From: Humidesulfovibrio sp.
Lineage (GTDB): Bacteria > Desulfobacterota > Desulfovibrionia > Desulfovibrionales > Desulfovibrionaceae
Direction: 5' to 3'
NCBI RefSeq assembly: GCF_030689645.1
Contig: NZ_JAUYFU010000005.1
Span: 1-64,000 of the forward strand
Length of the DNA: 64,000 nt
The notes beneath the pieces are model-generated. The model ran no database searches, was not told the DNA's origin, and saw nothing but the letters and a program-made list of their open reading frames with translations. The position numbers and the translations under genes are program-made. Numbering within the stretch: the first letter of the stretch is position 1; the number at the start of each line of letters is the position of its first letter. Below, one piece after another: positions 35,564-46,771 of the stretch.

Positions 35564-36742
35564 ATGAGCCAGGACCCAAACAACGAACGGCGCATCGCGC
35601 ACATCGACATGGACGCTTTTTTTGCGTCCATCGAGCAGTTGGACCACCCGGAGTGGCGCGGCAAGCCGCTCGCCGTGGGAGATGGCCCACGCTCCGTGGT
35701 CTCCGCCGCCAGCTACGAGATCCGCGCCTACGGGGTTCGCTCGGCCATGCCCGTGGCGCAGGCCAAAAGGCTCTGCCCGCAGGGGCTGTTCGTGCCTGGG
35801 CGCATGTGGCGCTACAAGGAGATCTCGCGCCGGGTCATGGGCGTGCTGCAACACTTTTCTCCCCTTGTGGAGCAGGCCAGCGTGGATGAGGCCTACCTTG
35901 ACGCCACCGGCCTGGAACGCCTTTTCGGCCCGCCGGAGGAATTCGCCTTGGCCCTGCGCGCCGCGGTGAAGCAGGAAACCGGGCTCAGCTGCTCGGTGGG
36001 CATCGCTCCGGTGCGCTTCCTTGCCAAGATCGCCTCAGACTTCAACAAGCCCGACGGGCAGACCATCATCCGCCCCCAGGACGTGCGCGCCTTTTTGGAC
36101 GTCCTGCCGGTGCAGAAGATTCCCGGCGTGGGCGGACGCACCCTGGAAACCCTGCACAAGCTCGGTGTATCCACTGCGGGCGATGTGCTGCGCCACCCTG
36201 CGGAGTTCTGGGGCAGGAAGCTTGGCGAACGCGGCCTGTGGCTGCATGCGCTGGCCCGCGGCGTGGATGACCGCCCGGTGACGCCCTTCACCCCGCCAAA
36301 ATCCTCCAGCGCGGAGAACACGTTCAGCAAGGACACCCGCGACCCGGCCACCCTGCGTCGCTGGCTGTTGCTGCAAGCCGACCGGGTGGGCTCGGACCTT
36401 CGGGCCCAGGGCGTGCGCGGCCGCACAGTCACCCTCAAGGCCAAGTTCGACGACTTCACCCAGGTGACGCGTTCGCGCACCCTGCCCGAAGCCATCTGCG
36501 ACACCCAAACCATCTTCGATACCGCCGTAAGCCTCCTGACCGAGCTGAATCCCAAGAAGAACCTGCGTCTCATCGGCGTGGGCGTCAGCCAATTCGGTAA
36601 CAAGCCGCGCCAGCTCTCGCTCCTTCAGCCAGAGCCCACGGACAGGCCCAAGGGCGCGCTGGACACAGCCCTTGACGCCGTTCGCAGCCGCTTCGGCAAA
36701 GGGGCCATAATGCGCGGGGATCTGCTGGATTTCGACGAGTAG
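35564..36742 (+). CDS. dinB: DNA polymerase IV (Y family)
   Basis: This roughly 392-residue polymerase has IAHIDMDAFFASIEQ with the first catalytic Asp, SYEIRAYGVRSAMP, the VEQASVDEAYLDATG block with SVDE and SVGIAPVRFLAKIASDFNKPDG, followed by the helix-hairpin-helix KIPGVGGRTLETLHKLG and a little-finger domain. It copies damaged templates. The start is set at the ATG at 35564 (MSQDPNN), preceded by a G-rich stretch; an ATG six codons upstream is also possible. No SOS-type box is obvious at its start. The ribosome site is weak. Confidence 0.93.
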   Translation: MSQDPNNERRIAHIDMDAFFASIEQLDHPEWRGKPLAVGDGPRSVVSAASYEIRAYGVRSAMPVAQAKRLCPQGLFVPGRMWRYKEISRRVMGVLQHFSPLVEQASVDEAYLDATGLERLFGPPEEFALALRAAVKQETGLSCSVGIAPVRFLAKIASDFNKPDGQTIIRPQDVRAFLDVLPVQKIPGVGGRTLETLHKLGVSTAGDVLRHPAEFWGRKLGERGLWLHALARGVDDRPVTPFTPPKSSSAENTFSKDTRDPATLRRWLLLQADRVGSDLRAQGVRGRTVTLKAKFDDFTQVTRSRTLPEAICDTQTIFDTAVSLLTELNPKKNLRLIGVGVSQFGNKPRQLSLLQPEPTDRPKGALDTALDAVRSRFGKGAIMRGDLLDFDE

Positions 36743-36864
36743 GGAAAGACAATGGGCGGATGACTTGGTGTCTGAATGACCTCAAACGCCCAGGGGTTGC
36801 TTTTTTTCCCGGACCGGGTAGGCTATGTGCTTCAGCAACGCAATTTTTTCCTTGGAGTGACCTC

Positions 36865-36978
36865 GTGAAACGTTCGAGCCCCCAGCATCCCGGCCTTCAC
36901 CATACCGTCTGCGCCGGACACACTCTTTCCCGCCGGAAGGACCGTTTCTTCCCTTGGGAGAACGGGGCTGCATTGTAG
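36865..36978 (+). CDS. small 37-codon ORF, first copy of a twin pair
   Basis: GTG start with GGAG seven bases upstream; 37 codons ending LSRRKDRFFPWENGAAL before TAG. The second copy at 37154-37267 has the same length, ribosome site, spacing and stop, and similar last 16 residues. After the stop both share GC-CGTCACG and a terminator. Either a tiny protein family or translated leaders. I recognise no known family. Confidence 0.45.
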   Translation: MKRSSPQHPGLHHTVCAGHTLSRRKDRFFPWENGAAL

Positions 36979-37005
36979 CGCGTCACGTCAAAACGCCTGC
37001 ATTGA

Positions 37006-37045
37006 AGGCCCCTTCTCACCAAACACAGTGAGATGGGGCTTTTTC
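37006..37045 (+). terminator. terminator after first small ORF
   Basis: GGCCCC...CTCAC pairs with GTGAG...GGGGC with a short loop, and then CTTTTTC. Confidence 0.75.
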
Positions 37046-37153
37046 TTTGCGCAGAGTGCGCCAATGCATCCGCCAACGGTGCATTGGGAATCCAGCATAA
37101 TGCCTGAACCACGGCAAAAGCCGCAAGCCAACCCGACATTTTGGAGCTACTGA

Positions 37154-37267
37154 GTGATGCACCACTTCCCTTTTGAATCCAGCCGCTTGCATTCCGCTGG
37201 CGCAGAAAAAGCGTTTTCCCGTCCGGAGAGCCGTCTCTTCCGTTCTGGGAAAGGGGCCGTCATGTAG
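37154..37267 (+). CDS. small 37-codon ORF, second copy of a twin pair
   Basis: GTG start with GGAG seven bases upstream (GTG then ATG); 37 codons ending FSRPESRLFRSGKGAVM before TAG. It aligns end to end with the frame at 36865-36978, with about ten identical residues concentrated in the C-terminal part (SR...R.F...GA). It sits 89 bases upstream of a DksA-like gene with a terminator between, so it could be a leader that controls that gene. Function unknown. Confidence 0.45.
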   Translation: MMHHFPFESSRLHSAGAEKAFSRPESRLFRSGKGAVM

Positions 37268-37292
37268 CACGTCACGCAACAACGACGACATG

Positions 37293-37334
37293 AGGCCCCA
37301 TCATTCCGAACGTCGGAAGGTGGGGCCATTTTTA
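37293..37334 (+). terminator. terminator after second small ORF, ahead of the dksA-like gene
   Basis: GGCCCCA and TTCCGA pair with TCGGAA and TGGGGCC, followed by ATTTTTATT. The DksA-like gene begins 22 bases later, so read-through or attenuation is possible. Confidence 0.75.
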
Positions 37335-37356
37335 TTCAACATCATTGGAGGTTATT

Positions 37357-37704
37357 ATGACTGCGGAACAGCTTTCCCGTTTGCGAGAAATCGTTGAAAC
37401 TGAGATTCAAGACATCCACGCCGCGCTGGAGCAATGGAGGGCATGCAACGGACTTGACGACAACGGAGTCCAGCGAGTGCAAGAAACTGCCATGCGGGTG
37501 CTTCATCAGGACTGGAAGCACAACACTGACAGGCGCATGATGGAACTGCTGCGCCTTTTGGGCAAGATGGAAGAGGAAGACTTCGGCATATGCCAGGAGT
37601 GCGGCGAGGACATCTCACTGCGCAGGCTGGAGCTGCTGCCCACAACGGCATATTGCACACGCTGCATGACGCACAAGGAATCGGGACTCGTTGCGGCGGT
37701 CTGA
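37357..37704 (+). CDS. DksA/TraR-family zinc-finger protein
   Basis: This 115-residue protein has an N-terminal coiled coil (residues 1-70) and a C4 zinc finger GICQECGEDISLRRLELLPT then AYCTRCMTHKE. It is shorter than classical DksA and closer to the TraR/YbiI-like type. The acidic coiled-coil tip reads NGLDDNGVQR, where DksA has the DxxDxA motif, so binding in the RNA polymerase secondary channel is likely but altered. GGAGG stands five bases before the ATG. Confidence 0.88.
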   Translation: MTAEQLSRLREIVETEIQDIHAALEQWRACNGLDDNGVQRVQETAMRVLHQDWKHNTDRRMMELLRLLGKMEEEDFGICQECGEDISLRRLELLPTTAYCTRCMTHKESGLVAAV

Positions 37705-37770
37705 TGGGCGCTCCGCCCCGTTCCGTCAGAGGGGCGTATCCACCGACCGAAAACGTCCGCGCCTTGATCA

Positions 37771-37806
37771 AACAAAAGCGGGAGCAGACCTTCGCCTGCT
37801 CCCGCT
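37771..37806 (-). terminator. terminator of the hemC - helix-hairpin-helix gene pair
   Basis: AAGCGGGAGCAG and CTGCTCCCGCTT form a 12-pair stem; on the - strand TTTTGTTTG follows. It lies about 45 bases after the stop of the - strand gene. Confidence 0.75.
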
Positions 37807-37848
37807 TGAAATATTTACCGAAACCTCTGGGCCATGCGCCCACAATCC

Positions 37849-38127
37849 TTAATCCTTCCAGTTCCACCACTTGAGCCGTTCGGGCTCCGGGTTCGGCGTC
37901 TGCGCGAAGTACACGGCGCAACGGTAAACGTAGAGCACGCAACGGTCCACATGCCTACCGGCCAGGGCCTCCATGTCGGCATAGAGCGCTTCAGGGTCGC
38001 GCCCGCGCAACTCCTCCACGGAACGCAGCCCCAGATTCCAGAGATCCAGGGCTGTGGCCTTGCCCACTCCGGGAATGCGCCGAAAGTCCTTCAGGACCAA
38101 CGGATCCGGGACATCAGCTGCGTGCAT
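37849..38127 (-). CDS. helix-hairpin-helix protein (pathogenicity-locus Cdd1-like)
   Basis: This 92-residue protein carries one helix-hairpin-helix, [20 protein letters not shown], followed by [20 protein letters not shown] and [12 protein letters not shown]. This is the Cdd1-like family, whose function is unknown but which may bind DNA. The start (MHAADVP) overlaps the hemC stop region by 14 bases, so it is probably translated together with hemC. Confidence 0.75.
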   Translation of the reverse strand: MHAADVPDPLVLKDFRRIPGVGKATALDLWNLGLRSVEELRGRDPEALYADMEALAGRHVDRCVLYVYRCAVYFAQTPNPEPERLKWWNWKD

Positions 38128-39040
38128 AGACCTCGTCCAGAATGGCCTTTCCGCCCGCCGCCAACACCTGATCGGCCAGCTGCGCGCCAAGATCCCAGGC
38201 CTTGTCCGCCGTACCGGTTGCGGTGAGGCGGATGGGGTTCTCGCCGTTCACGCCAGCCACAAAACCGGTGAGGGTCAGGCTCTCGCCCTCAAGCTGGCTC
38301 CAGGCCGCAATGGGCACCTGACAGCCGCCGTCGAGGCCGGTGAGGAAGGCGCGCTCCGCAGCCACCTGGCTGGCAGTTTCGGGGTGATTCAAAAAGGCGA
38401 GCATCTCGGCCATTTCAGGCCGGTCCTTGCGGTACTCGATGCCCAGAGCCCCCTGGGCCACGGCGGGCAAAAAGCGCGGGGGTCCCAGAATCTCCACCTT
38501 GGGCGCGGTGAGGCCCAGGCGATTCAATCCGGCTGTGGCCACCACAATGGCGTCGAACTGGCCCTCGAGGAGCTTGCGCACGCGGGTGTCCAGGTTGCCG
38601 CGCAGGGACTCGATGGTGAGGTCAGGCCGCAGGGTGAGCAGCTGTGCCTGGCGGCGCAGGCTGCTGGTGCCCACCTTCGCGCCCTTGGGCAGGGCGTCCA
38701 GACCGTCGAAATTGACCGAAAGCAGACTGTCAGTGGGCGCTTCGCGCACGGGGTTCACTCCCACGATGAGTTCCTCAGGCAACTCGGTGGGCACGTCCTT
38801 CATGCTGTGCACGGCCAGATCGGCGCGGCCATCCAGCAGCGCCTCTTCTATCTCCTTCACGAACAGGCCCTTGCCGCCCACCTTGGCCAGGGGCACGTCG
38901 AGGATCTTGTCGCCGGTGGTCTTGATCTTGAGCAGATCCACAGTGAGGCCGGGGTAACGGGCGCAAAGCAGTGATTTGATGTGCTCGGCCTGCCAGAGGG
39001 CGAGCATGCTGCCGCGGGTGGCGATGGTGATGTTCTTCAT
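38114..39040 (-). CDS. hemC: hydroxymethylbilane synthase
   Basis: This 308-residue enzyme joins four porphobilinogen units. Visible signatures: [17 protein letters not shown] at the start, the domain 1 block [37 protein letters not shown], and the dipyrromethane cofactor Cys in [13 protein letters not shown]. It follows the FmdB-type gene after about 10 bases. Other haem or sirohaem genes are not in view. Confidence 0.96.
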   Translation of the reverse strand: MKNITIATRGSMLALWQAEHIKSLLCARYPGLTVDLLKIKTTGDKILDVPLAKVGGKGLFVKEIEEALLDGRADLAVHSMKDVPTELPEELIVGVNPVREAPTDSLLSVNFDGLDALPKGAKVGTSSLRRQAQLLTLRPDLTIESLRGNLDTRVRKLLEGQFDAIVVATAGLNRLGLTAPKVEILGPPRFLPAVAQGALGIEYRKDRPEMAEMLAFLNHPETASQVAAERAFLTGLDGGCQVPIAAWSQLEGESLTLTGFVAGVNGENPIRLTATGTADKAWDLGAQLADQVLAAGGKAILDEVYARS

Positions 39041-39049
39041 GTCGCAGAC

Positions 39050-39295
39050 CTAGTGGCAGGTGGAGCAGGAGCCGCCGGAGCAACCGGAACAGCCGCCGCC
39101 GGATGGCGCGGGAGAGGCCTGGGCCGCAGGGGAGTCCATGTTGGGACCGCCGCCCACCTTGCTGCGGCAGCAGCTCATGAGCTTCTCGGTCCTGGTGGAG
39201 CCGCAGGAGGGGCACACGGCCTGCTCGTCCTGGCTGAACACAAGCTCTTCGAACTGGTTTTTGCACTTTTTGCAGACGTATTCGAATATGGGCAT
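39050..39295 (-). CDS. FmdB-family zinc ribbon protein
   Basis: This 81-residue protein has the FmdB zinc ribbon MPIFEYVCKKCKNQFEELVF then VCPSCGSTRTEKL. The tail is Gly/Ser/Cys-rich (CSGCSGGSCSTCH), common in deltaproteobacterial members. FmdB proteins are putative regulators. It is the first gene of a small - strand group with hemC and the helix-hairpin-helix gene. Confidence 0.9.
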   Translation of the reverse strand: MPIFEYVCKKCKNQFEELVFSQDEQAVCPSCGSTRTEKLMSCCRSKVGGGPNMDSPAAQASPAPSGGGCSGCSGGSCSTCH

Positions 39296-39406
39296 CGCGG
39301 GTCTCCTCGCTGCATCTCTGACTGGCCCGGCGGGTGGGGCTGGGCGGGCGCTTTAGTAGCGCAATTCGCGCACACTGGCAACGCCGCCCAGGCCCGCCCC
39401 CTGGAG

Positions 39407-42118
<2,712 letters not shown>

Positions 42119-42158
42119 ACAACTCTCCTTGCCGTAGTGCGTGCACCGGACAGGTACC

Positions 42159-42196
42159 GGGGGAAATTCCCCCTGATGCCGGGCCTGTCTATTCTA
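42159..42196 (-). promoter_or_regulatory. lon promoter candidate with palindromic operator
   Basis: On the - strand TTGCCT is followed after 16 bases by TAGAAT (42196-42191). About 18 bases downstream lies a near-perfect palindrome GGGGGAAATTCCCCC (42159-42173) that would overlap the transcription start. It is well placed for a repressor. No sigma-32 or CIRCE sequence is seen. Confidence 0.45.
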
Positions 42197-42432
42197 ATGC
42201 CGCTTTGCCGGGAGGCAAGGGCAAACAGGGGAAATATGCGCCATTTCGCCGCCTTTCACCGTCTTTCGCCTGTTTTTTGCTTGTTTTCTCCTGTTGCGCA
42301 ACCTTCTCCGGCCCGTCACGCGGGGGTAACAATCTCCCGCCCTGCAAGGGCTAAGGTCTCCCATAAACACGGTTGACGACGCGAAGGTGGCCGCTTCCGG
42401 CCATGCAAACCCGACCCAGGGGATGTTCACGC

Positions 42433-43119
42433 ATGGAACAACGCCGCATCATGGTCGTGGAAGACCACGCCCAGACCAGGGAGCTTCTCCAGTACAACCT
42501 CCAGGCCGCAGGATTCGAGGTCCGCGCCGCGGCAGGTGGGGAGCAAGGGCTCGCAACAATGGAACGCTGGCGGCCCCATCTGGTGCTGCTCGACATCATG
42601 CTGCCGGGGATGGACGGTCTTGATGTCTGTCGCCGGCTCAAGCAGACACCCTCCTTGAGCACCGTGCCGGTGATAATGCTCACCGCGCGCGGCGACGAGG
42701 TGGATCGCGTGGTGGGTCTGGAGCTGGGGGCCGAGGACTACATCCTCAAGCCCTTCAGCCTGCGCGAGCTGATCCTGCGCATCAAGAACGCCCTGCGCCG
42801 GACCAGCTTCGAGGCTGCCCCGGTGAACGAGATCTGGCGGCACGAAGGGCTGGTGGTGAACTTTCCCGGGCACGAGATGGAGGTGGACGGCGTCAAGCGC
42901 CAGCTCACGGCCACGGAGCAGCGGCTTTTGAAAGAACTGGTGCAGGCGCGTGGCCGGGTGCTCTCGCGCGACCATCTGCTCGACACCGTATGGAGCACCG
43001 ATTTCGAAGGAGTCTCGCGCACGGTGGACACGCACATGCGCCGCCTGCGCGCCAAGCTCGACGTTTACGCCAAGCACATAGAAACCGTGCGCGGCGTGGG
43101 TTATCGCCTCAAGACCTGA
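42433..43119 (+). CDS. OmpR/PhoB-family response regulator, orphan
   Basis: This 228-residue regulator has a receiver domain with acidic residues VVEDHAQT, phospho-acceptor VLLDIMLPGMDG, MLTARGDE and the Lys of YILKPFSLREL, then a winged-helix DNA-binding domain (LTATEQRLLKELVQARGRVL then SRTVDTHMRRLRAKL and VRGVGYRLK). It is close to PhoB in pattern. No histidine kinase is adjacent, so its partner is elsewhere. The start at 42433 (MEQRRI) fits the family; earlier in-frame Met codons exist. Confidence 0.92.
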   Translation: MEQRRIMVVEDHAQTRELLQYNLQAAGFEVRAAAGGEQGLATMERWRPHLVLLDIMLPGMDGLDVCRRLKQTPSLSTVPVIMLTARGDEVDRVVGLELGAEDYILKPFSLRELILRIKNALRRTSFEAAPVNEIWRHEGLVVNFPGHEMEVDGVKRQLTATEQRLLKELVQARGRVLSRDHLLDTVWSTDFEGVSRTVDTHMRRLRAKLDVYAKHIETVRGVGYRLKT

Positions 43120-43293
43120 CACCCGCGCCTGCCAAATGCTTCGTGCCGCAGCCACTTCCAAACAAGTCGGCGGGCCGTCGGCACACACAGCGCAGAGGCC
43201 AGTCCCTCCTTGACACAGAATCCATGCGCGAGATTTTCTTCTTGCATTTTTCGACGCTTCGGGCCAGAGCCAGCGGCGCTTCGGTTTATTCCC

Positions 43294-43322
43294 TTGACCT
43301 CACTGCCCCGCCTTTTTAGAAG
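43294..43322 (+). promoter_or_regulatory. promoter of upp
   Basis: TTGACC (43294-43299), a 17-base spacer and TAGAAG (43317-43322) form a reasonable sigma-70 promoter, 44 bases ahead of the upp ATG. A small CCCGC/GCGGG hairpin overlaps the -10 region. Confidence 0.5.
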
Positions 43323-43366
43323 AGCGGGATTTGTTCCGTTCACTGCCCAACCCAAAGGAGATCTCC

Positions 43367-43993
43367 ATGGCCGTCCACGTCGCCCAGCACCCCCTGGTCA
43401 AGCACAAGCTCGGCCTCCTGCGCAAGCACGACATCACCACCAGCCTGTTCCGCGACGTGACCAAGGAGCTTGCCCGGCTTCTTACCTACGAGGCCACCAA
43501 AGATCTTGAAACCGAGAAGAAGACCATCAAGGGCTGGGCCGGAGAAGTTGAGATCGAGCGCATCAAGGGCAAGAAGATCACCGTTGTGCCCATCCTGCGC
43601 GCGGGGCTCGGCATGATGGACGGCGTGCTGGACATGGTGCCCGGCGCAAAGGTCAGCGTGGTTGGCTTCTACCGCGACGAGAAGACACTGAAGCCTGTGA
43701 AATATTACGTCAAGCTCGCCTCGGACATCAAGGCGCGCATGGCCATCATCCTCGATCCGATGCTGGCCACCGGCGGCACCTTAGAAGCCACCATCGAGCT
43801 CTTGAAAAATGCGGGCTGCACCCAGATCCGCGGCCTGTTCCTGGTTGCCGCGCCCGAGGGCATCAAGCGCATCACCGACAAGCACCCGGATGTGGACATC
43901 TACTGTGCCGGCCTGGACGACCGCCTGAACGAGAAGGGATACATCCTGCCTGGCCTGGGCGATGCAGGCGACAAAATCTTCGGCACCAAATAG
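43367..43993 (+). CDS. upp: uracil phosphoribosyltransferase
   Basis: This 208-residue enzyme makes UMP from uracil and PRPP. Signatures: [22 protein letters not shown] at the start, [14 protein letters not shown], the PRPP loop [19 protein letters not shown], and the uracil-binding tail [24 protein letters not shown] stands seven bases before the ATG at 43367. It is followed by a terminator and then by the uracil permease gene uraA, giving a uracil salvage unit. Confidence 0.97.
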   Translation: MAVHVAQHPLVKHKLGLLRKHDITTSLFRDVTKELARLLTYEATKDLETEKKTIKGWAGEVEIERIKGKKITVVPILRAGLGMMDGVLDMVPGAKVSVVGFYRDEKTLKPVKYYVKLASDIKARMAIILDPMLATGGTLEATIELLKNAGCTQIRGLFLVAAPEGIKRITDKHPDVDIYCAGLDDRLNEKGYILPGLGDAGDKIFGTK

Positions 43994-44000
43994 CACGGAC

Positions 44001-44025
44001 GGGGGCGGCGACGCCCCCTTTTTTT
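44001..44025 (+). terminator. terminator between upp and uraA
   Basis: GGGGGCG, loop GCGA, CGCCCCC, then TTTTTTT. uraA must rely on read-through or its own promoter. Confidence 0.9.
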
Positions 44026-44160
44026 CGTCTCCACGCCATTGCGCCAGCCAGGGCACGCGGCGCACGGGGACACGCCGCGCCCTGTCACGGGGCAGGCGCG
44101 GAAGCATGGTCGACGGAACCTGCATGCGAGGTTCGAGAACCAACAGAAGGGAGAGTTCAG

Positions 44161-45450
44161 ATGATGAGAAAGACCATTCAGGTTGAGGAGAAGGTGCCGT
44201 TCCTGCAAGGCATCCCACTCAGCTTCCAGCACCTTTTCGCCATGTTCGGGGCCAGCGTGCTGGTGCCCACCCTGTTCAAGATAGACCCGGCCATCGTCCT
44301 CTTGATGAACGGCATCGGCACCCTGATCTACCTCTTCCTCTGCAAGGGCAAGGCTCCGGCCTTCCTGGGCTCCAGCTTCGCCTTCCTCTCGCCCGTGTTC
44401 GTGGTCCTTGGCGCGGACAAGGCCTTCTGGGGCGCAAACTACTCCTACGCCCTGGGCGGCTTCATCGCCGCAGGCCTGGTGTTCATCGCCGTAGCGCTCA
44501 TCATCTGGCGCTTCGGCTCGGAGTGGATCAGCGTGGTGCTGCCCCCGGCCACCATGGGCCCCATCGTGGCGCTCATCGGCCTTGAACTGGCCAGCGTGGC
44601 CACCGGCATGGCGGGCATCATGCCCGACCCCAAGACCGGCGCCTTCGACACCAACGCTATCATCGTCTCGGTGGTGACGCTCTTGACCGTGGCCTTCGGG
44701 TCCGTGGTGTTGCGTGGCTTTATGGCCATCATCCCGGTGCTCCTCGGCATCATCGTGGGTTACGGCACCGCCATCGGCCTCGGCATGGTGACTTACAGCG
44801 GCGTTGCGGCGGCCCCGCTCCTGGCCATGCCCACCATCTACACGCCGATCTTCGACATCAACGCCATCATCATCATCCTGCCCGCCGCCCTCGTGGTCAT
44901 CAGTGAGCACATCGGACACCTGGTGGTAACCGGCAACATCGTCGAGCGCGACCTGACCAAGGATCCCGGCCTGCACCGCTCCCTCTTGGGCGACGGCTTG
45001 TCCACCGTGCTCTCCGGCTTCTGCGGCTCCGTGCCCACCACCACCTACGGCGAAAACATAGGAGTCATGGCCATCACCCGCGTATACTCCGTGTGGGTCA
45101 TCGGCGGAGCAGCGGTCATCTCCATCGCGCTCGCCTTCGTGGGCAAGCTCTCGGCCTTCATCCAGTCCATCCCCGCCCCGGTCATGGGCGGCGTGTGCAT
45201 CCTGCTCTTCGGCGTCATCGCCGCCTCGGGCATCCGCATGCTGGTGGAGGCCAAGGTGGACTACTCCAAGCCCGTGAACCTGTCCCTTACCGCCATCGTG
45301 CTCATCGTGGGCATCAGCGGCGCCGCAGTTAAAATCGGCAACGTGCAGCTCAAGGGCATGGCCCTGGCCACAGTGGTCGGCATGGCCCTGTCCCTTGTGT
45401 TCAGAATGCTGCAACGCGCTGGGCTGACCAACGAGCAGACGGATCTGTAG
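44161..45450 (+). CDS. uraA: uracil:proton symporter
   Basis: This 429-residue permease of the nucleobase/ascorbate family has about 14 membrane segments. Signatures: QHLFAMFGASVLVPTL, APAFLGSSFAFLSP, the substrate-binding VISEHIGHLVVTGNIV with the conserved Glu, and the FCGSVPTTTYGENIGVMAIT block. It imports uracil for Upp. AGGGAGAG precedes the ATG pair. A long hairpin terminator ends the unit. Confidence 0.96.
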   Translation: MMRKTIQVEEKVPFLQGIPLSFQHLFAMFGASVLVPTLFKIDPAIVLLMNGIGTLIYLFLCKGKAPAFLGSSFAFLSPVFVVLGADKAFWGANYSYALGGFIAAGLVFIAVALIIWRFGSEWISVVLPPATMGPIVALIGLELASVATGMAGIMPDPKTGAFDTNAIIVSVVTLLTVAFGSVVLRGFMAIIPVLLGIIVGYGTAIGLGMVTYSGVAAAPLLAMPTIYTPIFDINAIIIILPAALVVISEHIGHLVVTGNIVERDLTKDPGLHRSLLGDGLSTVLSGFCGSVPTTTYGENIGVMAITRVYSVWVIGGAAVISIALAFVGKLSAFIQSIPAPVMGGVCILLFGVIAASGIRMLVEAKVDYSKPVNLSLTAIVLIVGISGAAVKIGNVQLKGMALATVVGMALSLVFRMLQRAGLTNEQTDL

Positions 45451-45500
45451 GGGGAAGGAACATCTTTTTTCCGGGGGGAATGATTCCCCCCCCTCCGGGC

Positions 45501-45550
45501 AAGTGAACGGGCCGGTTCCGAGCAGACGCTCGGAACCGGCCCTTTCACTT
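45501..45550. terminator. long terminator after uraA
   Basis: AAGTGAA-CGGGCCGGTTCCGAG pairs with CTCGGAACCGGCCC-TTTCACTT. The stem has about 20 pairs and includes TTT on its 3' side. Confidence 0.8.
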
Positions 45551-45931
45551 GCGGCGGAAGCATGATGCCGTGTCCGCTGAACCTTCACTCGCGGCAAGCT
45601 CCTTTCGGCATATTAATTTATAACACACGCGTCGAGCACAAGAGAGCTTGGGACTTTTGGACAAGGGCAGTGCCCTGGCACAGGACGCTGCCTAAGCAGT
45701 CTCAGGAAACCATCGCTCCCCTCTTCAACATAGTGGATCGACGCTGGGGCTAACGAAATCCAAGGATCTCAACCCGCCCAGTGGGCGATAATCCGCGCAA
45801 AACCAGGCAAGTCTGTAGTTGCGAAGGGACCAGCCTCATGGCAAATTATGCTCACTTTAATTGCGAACCACACAGTTCGTATGATCTTCAGGAACAATCA
45901 TCCATCAACCCACACCGACAATGGTAAACGC
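45551..45931. other. gene-free, AT-richer stretch
   Basis: I see no supported gene here. A TATTAATTTATAAC patch near 45610 could hold a promoter. Reading frames across the stretch are short and do not resemble proteins. Base composition visibly differs from the uraA side, which fits an inserted or decayed segment. Confidence 0.4.
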
Positions 45932-46288
45932 ATGAAATATCTTGTTGTAAAAGCTCATAAGAATGAGTTTCCCAACCCTATCAACTTCAAAAAAGGAGCA
46001 TTGCTCACCATCGGAGAAAAATACGAAGGCTCCGAAGACTGGGCGGATTGGTATTTTTGCACCACCCCCGGCCAGGAAGGCGGATGGGTTCCTGAGCAGC
46101 TTTTTGAACGCCTTGATGGCGCGACGGGACTGGCCGTAGAAGACTATACCGCCTTTGAACTTGATGTGGACGCGGGGGAAATGCTGACAGGCGTGAAAAC
46201 GCTCAACGGATGGGTTTGGTGTCGGCATCTCTCCGGCAACGGCGAGGGATGGCTGCCGTTGGAGAACCTGCAAAGCATCAAAGAATAA
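45932..46288 (+). CDS. SH3-like domain protein
   Basis: This 118-residue protein appears to hold two bacterial SH3-like folds in tandem. The first is YLVVKAHKNEFPNPINFKKG, then EDWADWYFCTTPGQEGGWVP; the second is YTAFELDVDAGEMLTGVKTL, then GWVWCRHLSGNGEGWLPLEN. Both end in the GWxP/GWLP pattern. Such proteins bind peptides or small ligands; many are toxin or immunity partners, but nothing here shows that. The start at 45932 has GGTAA upstream; the longer frame upstream looks non-coding. Confidence 0.72.
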   Translation: MKYLVVKAHKNEFPNPINFKKGALLTIGEKYEGSEDWADWYFCTTPGQEGGWVPEQLFERLDGATGLAVEDYTAFELDVDAGEMLTGVKTLNGWVWCRHLSGNGEGWLPLENLQSIKE

Positions 46289-46324
46289 AGCATGACCTGC
46301 GGGACACGCTCCACGGCTCAGCGG

Positions 46325-46355
46325 CATATGACTGGCCGAAAGGACATGTCATATG
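46325..46355. repeat. inverted repeat after the SH3 gene
   Basis: CATATGAC and GTCATATG are perfect inverted copies separated by 15 bases. It could be an operator or an old element end. No T run follows, so it is not a standard terminator. Confidence 0.4.
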
Positions 46356-46539
46356 ACCCAAAATGCTTGTTCTCGAATATCCCAGCACGCTAAAAAGGCA
46401 GAAGATCCTCGGTTCCGGCTGGGAGCTGGCTGCACCGGTCAGGCATGCGTTTGATCTGCCCGCCCAAAAAATCGGTTCAGCCGCTCCCGACTTCAATCCG
46501 CAGCACTTGCCTATGGACAGAGGGCAACGCCCGTCCTTC

Positions 46540-46635
46540 TCCTGCCTACCCTTTGACTTGCCCGATGCGTGGCAGCTCGTCCCAGACTGTGGTGTAGCGC
46601 GGGGAGCGCCGGTGCTGGCGCAAGCGCCAGGGCCT
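46540..46635 (-). pseudogene. relic of a second umuC: duplicated last 30 codons
   Basis: These 96 bases match 47503-47598, the 3' end of umuC, in direct orientation with 11 mismatches by eye (85/96). On the - strand they still read PWRLRQHRRSPRYTTVWDEL followed by PRIGQVKG and TAG, against PWHMRQHRRSPRYTTSWDEL in the intact gene. Homology stops about at the Pro-Trp on one side and ten bases past the stop on the other; upstream in this frame stop codons appear. It is either the remnant of a lost umuC paralogue or a duplicated attachment-type sequence. It and umuC bracket the NHLP gene. Confidence 0.75.
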
Positions 46636-46771
46636 AAGCCGAAGAAGCTGTCTATGATCCAAGTCGAGGCAAGGCTTCCGGCCAAGTCAATCCCGACAGT
46701 CTTCAGTTGCCGGGGACAGGGCTGCGTAGAATCGAAGCAAGCATGCCTCTAGGCCCCGCCCGCACAAATAC

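Noticed and set aside
46278..46685. 135-codon frame on the - strand
   Set aside because: It runs across the umuC relic in the wrong frame; codon use and composition are not protein-like.
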